DNA of 8,586 nucleotides. It comes from CAZGVV01 sp964529155 (GTDB lineage: Bacteria > Pseudomonadota > Alphaproteobacteria > Rickettsiales > SXRF01). This document shows positions 5,698 to 8,586 of this stretch, in pieces (the first letter of the stretch is position 1; every line of letters starts with the position of its first letter). The notes under the pieces are model-generated. The model did not search any database. It was not told where the DNA came from and saw only the letters and a program-made list of their open reading frames with translations. Location of the stretch: contig CAZGVV010000072.1 of assembly GCA_964529155.1 (NCBI GenBank), forward strand, positions 1 to 8,586, written 5' to 3'. Both the position numbers and the translations under genes were made by a program.

Positions 5698-6960
5698 TTA
5701 GAAATTCTTTCGTAGCCAGCCGGCCATTGCTTTCATACGGCCACCTAAATTGCCGTTATTCTTTGCTTCCAGCAGGCGTTCTTCCAGCGGCTTGATAATT
5801 TCATATTGCAGCATACCCAGCGCGCATGCAAACGCAGGGCCGGACACTGCTTCGCCAAGGCCGGGAAGAGGGCGCGGCTTTGCCAGGCGTACCTGACGGG
5901 TGAGGGAGCGCGCCGCAAGTTCGCGCACACCTAGCAATTGGCTTGCGCCGCCGGTGAGAATCACGCGTCGCCCGGCTACGTTTTCAACGCCACTTAATTC
6001 CAGCTTGCCGCGAATCATCTCAAATATTTCTTCCATGCGTGGGCGAATAATTCCTACCAGCATTGAACGTGGCAATACATTGACTTCTTCCTGATCCTCC
6101 CGTTCACCCAGTACAGGCGCTGAGATCATGACCTGGTCGTCAGCAGAAGTAGAAATGCAGCTTCCATGCAACGTCTTTAAACGTTCTGCATGGGCAAGGG
6201 TGGTAGACAAGCCTTTAGCAATATCACTGGTTACATGAATACCCCCCAGGGGTACTACGTCACAATAAATATTGCGTCCGCCGCTAAACACGGAAAAACC
6301 AGTCGTAGCGCCGCCCATATCGACTACAATTGCGCCGAGCTGTGCTTCGTCTTCTTCCAGGCAAATAAGCGCTGAAGCGTGTGATGCGGAAACAAATTCA
6401 TGCACATTCAAATGGCAACGGCCAATGCAATGCGCGAGGTTACGGGTTACACCGCTATTGGCGCTGATGAGGTGCATCTCCGCACCCAATGTTTCGCCAA
6501 ACATGCGTCGTGGGTCAGCGATGCCGCGCACGCCGTCCAGGCTATAACCCAGCGGCAGGCAATGGATGATTTCATAATCATTCGCTTCCACCGATGCGCG
6601 GCCCTGTTCAACAATATCCAGAATATCGCGCTCATTCACTTCTTCGCCCATCAGCGGCATCTGCACTAGAATATTACGCGAAGAAATACCTCCGGAGGAT
6701 AAGCTCACCACCAATTGCTCCACCGTCTGCCCTGCCATTTGCTCAGCTGCATGCACAGCAGCGATGATGGAAGTCTCCGCTTCGGTAAAGTCAGTAATAA
6801 CGCTGCCGCGAATCCCTTTAGACAGTTGGTGGCCTACGCCAATCACGCGGACGTCTCCGCCGGGTGAAATCTCAGCGATAAAGCAGGCGATTTTGCAGCT
6901 GCCTACATCCAATACGGCCAGTCGTCCGCCTTCACGCCGTGATTTACGCATTTGCGCCAT
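5698..6960 (-). CDS. ftsA: Cell division protein FtsA
   Basis: FtsA is the actin-like ATPase that tethers FtsZ filaments to the inner membrane and recruits later divisome proteins. The 420-residue length is typical. The first phosphate-binding motif LAVLDVGSCKIACF is at about 14-27, the SHS2/1C insertion domain follows (about 84-165), the second phosphate motif VVDMGGATTGFSVF is at 212-225, and the adenosine motif VILTGGASQL is at 333-342. The protein ends in an amphipathic helix (GRMKAMAGWLRKNF) that fits the FtsA membrane-targeting sequence, so the C-terminus is complete. The start overlaps the end of ftsQ by 17 bases, implying coupled expression. ftsZ, the usual next gene, is absent. Instead the gene converges on pyrC across the inverted-repeat spacer. 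Confidence 0.97.
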   Translation of the reverse strand: MAQMRKSRREGGRLAVLDVGSCKIACFIAEISPGGDVRVIGVGHQLSKGIRGSVITDFTEAETSIIAAVHAAEQMAGQTVEQLVVSLSSGGISSRNILVQMPLMGEEVNERDILDIVEQGRASVEANDYEIIHCLPLGYSLDGVRGIADPRRMFGETLGAEMHLISANSGVTRNLAHCIGRCHLNVHEFVSASHASALICLEEDEAQLGAIVVDMGGATTGFSVFSGGRNIYCDVVPLGGIHVTSDIAKGLSTTLAHAERLKTLHGSCISTSADDQVMISAPVLGEREDQEEVNVLPRSMLVGIIRPRMEEIFEMIRGKLELSGVENVAGRRVILTGGASQLLGVRELAARSLTRQVRLAKPRPLPGLGEAVSGPAFACALGMLQYEIIKPLEERLLEAKNNGNLGGRMKAMAGWLRKNF

Positions 6961-7810
6961 CGTGATGTTCGGAGGCAGCAGCAGGCGCAGGTTTTAACAC
7001 AATGCGTCCCGGCAGGCGTAAGTCTACGGCAAGTAATGGTTCGGAAAACAAGCCCCGCGACTGAGCCAGTGTAGAAAAATGTGTCCATGCTGCAATGGTA
7101 TCTTCCTGCGGCAATTTAATTTCTGGTCCTTCGTTCAAGCGCACATTCCACCGCCGGTCGCCCACCCGTACCAACGCCACTATACGCGATGCCAATTCCG
7201 GAGCGGCAGCGATAATATCAACAGCTTCTTTCACATGTTGTGCCGCGCCTGTACCCACGACCAAGGGCAAATCCTGGAAATCCTGTAGCGCCAGATCATC
7301 CATCACTGCGCCTTCATCGTCGATCAGGTGCAGCTTCCCATTCATCTGCCACACAGCAACCGGTTGACGTTCTTCAATTTTCACTCCAATTGTATTCGGC
7401 AGCATGCGCTCTACGGAGGCATGTTTAATGGTTGGAATTTTTTCCAGATTCGTGCGCATATCATCCAGTGAAACGGCCAGAATCGGTGCGCCTGGCTTGA
7501 TATAAATCACGTTTTTAATAGCAGCCAGCGATGTGCGGTGACGCCCTTCGAGGGAAACGGCCTGCACAGAAAAACCGGCGCGAGCAGTGGCTGCATATAC
7601 GGCATCTACCCCTTGGCCAATCATGTGCGAAATACCTGCAGAGCGATATTCCCAAATGCCTGCGGCCACCGCACACGTAAAGGCTAGCGCTGCACCGGCC
7701 ATGCCAACACGGCGGCCAAGCGCATGCAGGCGCTTACGGGTCGCCCGACTGCGGGAGATTTTCCGGCATTCGCGTTCGCGGCGAGTGAGTGAGGTGCTTT
7801 GCCGTGCCAT
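6944..7810 (-). CDS. ftsQ: Cell division protein FtsQ
   Basis: FtsQ is a bitopic inner-membrane divisome protein that connects early and late division proteins through its periplasmic part. The 288-residue product has a long Arg/Lys/Ser-rich cytoplasmic N-terminus (1-35), a single membrane helix (about 36-53, MAGAALAFTCAVAAGIW), then a periplasmic POTRA domain (about 80-150) containing VSLEGRHRTSLAAIKN and ERMLPNTIGVKIEERQPVAVWQ, both typical for alphaproteobacterial FtsQ. The FtsQ beta domain follows (about 155-265), and the end is Ala/Pro-rich. No clear Shine-Dalgarno precedes the ATG. The gene lies 29 bases after ddl and overlaps ftsA by 17 bases, consistent with one division-and-cell-wall transcript. 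Confidence 0.95.
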   Translation of the reverse strand: MARQSTSLTRRERECRKISRSRATRKRLHALGRRVGMAGAALAFTCAVAAGIWEYRSAGISHMIGQGVDAVYAATARAGFSVQAVSLEGRHRTSLAAIKNVIYIKPGAPILAVSLDDMRTNLEKIPTIKHASVERMLPNTIGVKIEERQPVAVWQMNGKLHLIDDEGAVMDDLALQDFQDLPLVVGTGAAQHVKEAVDIIAAAPELASRIVALVRVGDRRWNVRLNEGPEIKLPQEDTIAAWTHFSTLAQSRGLFSEPLLAVDLRLPGRIVLKPAPAAASEHHDGANA

Positions 7811-7839
7811 ATGTTTTGTCGAAGCAGTGGAATCAGTTT

Positions 7840-8586
7840 CTAGCGATCAACTGTAGCATCTTCGATCAGTTTTTGCACGAGCGAAGTAAAGCTAATACCA
7901 CAAAAAAGTGCTTGCTCCGGCGACAGTGAAAGTGGCGTCATTCCCGGCTGGGTATTCAACTCAAGGATGTAGATTCCTTCCACCCCGGGCTTGGAATCAT
8001 CATAGCGGAAATCAGACCGGCTGAGGCCACGGCAGCCAAGCGCGCGATGAGCTGTCAATGCCATTGCTTTTACAGCCTCAACAATAGCCGGAGGTAAGGG
8101 AGCCGGAATTAAATGTTCGGTACGGCCATCGGTATATTTATTATCATAATCGTAAAAGCCATTTTTTACGCGAAGCTCAGTTACCGCCAACGGCTGATCG
8201 TTCAAAACCGCCACAGTCAGTTCTCTGCCTGGGATATAAGTCTCAACTAAATAATGCATGACAGGTGTATGTGTTGATAACGCCTCAAACGGCTGATTAT
8301 CTCCCGGCATCACAATATGCACGCCAACGCTGGAGCCTTCGTTGGCTGGTTTTACCACATAAGGCCGCGCAATCGGATCGCCCGCCATTAATTCTTCACG
8401 CGTAGCAAGCACCCCCTGTGGGCAGCGAAGGCCTGCAGCTTCGAAAATGCGCTTTGCCATCGGCTTGTCCATGGCGATGCTTGAAGCAAGCACGCCGGAA
8501 TGGGTATAGGGAATTTTTAAAATTTCGAGTAATCCTTGAATACAGCCATCTTCGCCATATTTTCCGTGCAAGGCATTATAGGCTAC
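7840..8586 (-). CDS. ddl: D-alanine--D-alanine ligase, partial (N-terminus beyond window)
   Basis: Ddl joins two D-alanines using ATP to supply the dipeptide for peptidoglycan precursors. The gene runs off the right edge, and 249 C-terminal residues are visible of an expected 300 or so. The open frame continues past the TTG at 8571 to the last base: the first visible residues read VAYNALHGKYGEDGCIQG, the conserved Ddl segment (commonly N-A-L-H-G), so no start lies in this window. ATP-grasp features follow: the RPYVVKPANEGSSVGVHIV lysine/glycine loop, ETYIPGRELTVAVL, and the metal-binding ELNTQPGMTPLSLSPEQA near the C-terminus. All expected motifs in the visible part are intact. It heads the visible ddl-ftsQ-ftsA run. 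murB/murC would be the usual genes further upstream, but that is not seen here. Confidence 0.95.
   Translation of the reverse strand, partial: VAYNALHGKYGEDGCIQGLLEILKIPYTHSGVLASSIAMDKPMAKRIFEAAGLRCPQGVLATREELMAGDPIARPYVVKPANEGSSVGVHIVMPGDNQPFEALSTHTPVMHYLVETYIPGRELTVAVLNDQPLAVTELRVKNGFYDYDNKYTDGRTEHLIPAPLPPAIVEAVKAMALTAHRALGCRGLSRSDFRYDDSKPGVEGIYILELNTQPGMTPLSLSPEQALFCGISFTSLVQKLIEDATVDR

Noticed and set aside
8569..8571. TTG as the start codon of ddl.
   Set aside because: The frame stays open to the window edge, and the residues before it (VAYNA) continue the conserved Ddl motif, so the gene is simply truncated by the window.

Overview
The window looks like a chromosomal segment of an alphaproteobacterium. 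The main evidence is a CtrA-type response regulator whose DNA-binding half carries the near-invariant CtrA signature, next to flagellar fliI/fliJ, an overlapping pyrB-pyrC pair, and a ddl-ftsQ-ftsA cell-division run. Hand-sampled base composition is near 50% G+C in most genes, with one AT-rich island. A run of ten Ns shows that this is a scaffolded draft assembly. A deep-branching or environmental lineage is plausible. The intact pyrimidine and flagellar genes argue against a strongly reduced Rickettsia-like parasite. I cannot place it more precisely.

Layout, left to right. Positions 1-183 are non-coding: an AT-rich stretch with a promoter-like pair, then a strong bidirectional hairpin terminator that ends ctrA. 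ctrA (184-900, minus) is divergent from the fliI-fliJ pair (1013-2840, plus). The 112-base gap between them holds TTAA motifs, including a near-consensus CtrA box. Next comes an AT-rich (about 32% G+C) 460-base cassette. It encodes one unrecognised minus-strand protein of 122 residues, has its own sigma70-like promoter, and is bordered by two identical 10-base direct repeats. pyrB and pyrC follow on the plus strand with a 4-base ATGA overlap. The pyrC reading frame is interrupted only by the N-gap, and its apparent frameshift is explained by wrong gap length. pyrC converges on ftsA. The 102 bases between their stop codons hold an elaborate inverted repeat and a degenerate 19-base tandem repeat. 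The right end is ddl-ftsQ-ftsA on the minus strand, with ddl truncated by the window edge.

Functional reading. CtrA is the cell-cycle regulator that in many alphaproteobacteria controls flagellar and division genes. FliI and FliJ are the ATPase and its stalk-like partner in flagellar type III export. PyrB and PyrC catalyse steps 2 and 3 of de novo UMP synthesis. Ddl makes D-Ala-D-Ala for peptidoglycan. FtsQ and FtsA are divisome proteins. ftsZ is not next to ftsA here: the division cluster stops at ftsA and runs into the inverted pyrBC operon.

I see no defence system, mobile-element transposase, CRISPR array, tRNA or rRNA. The least explained parts are the AT-rich cassette between fliJ and pyrB, and the repeat structure between pyrC and ftsA.
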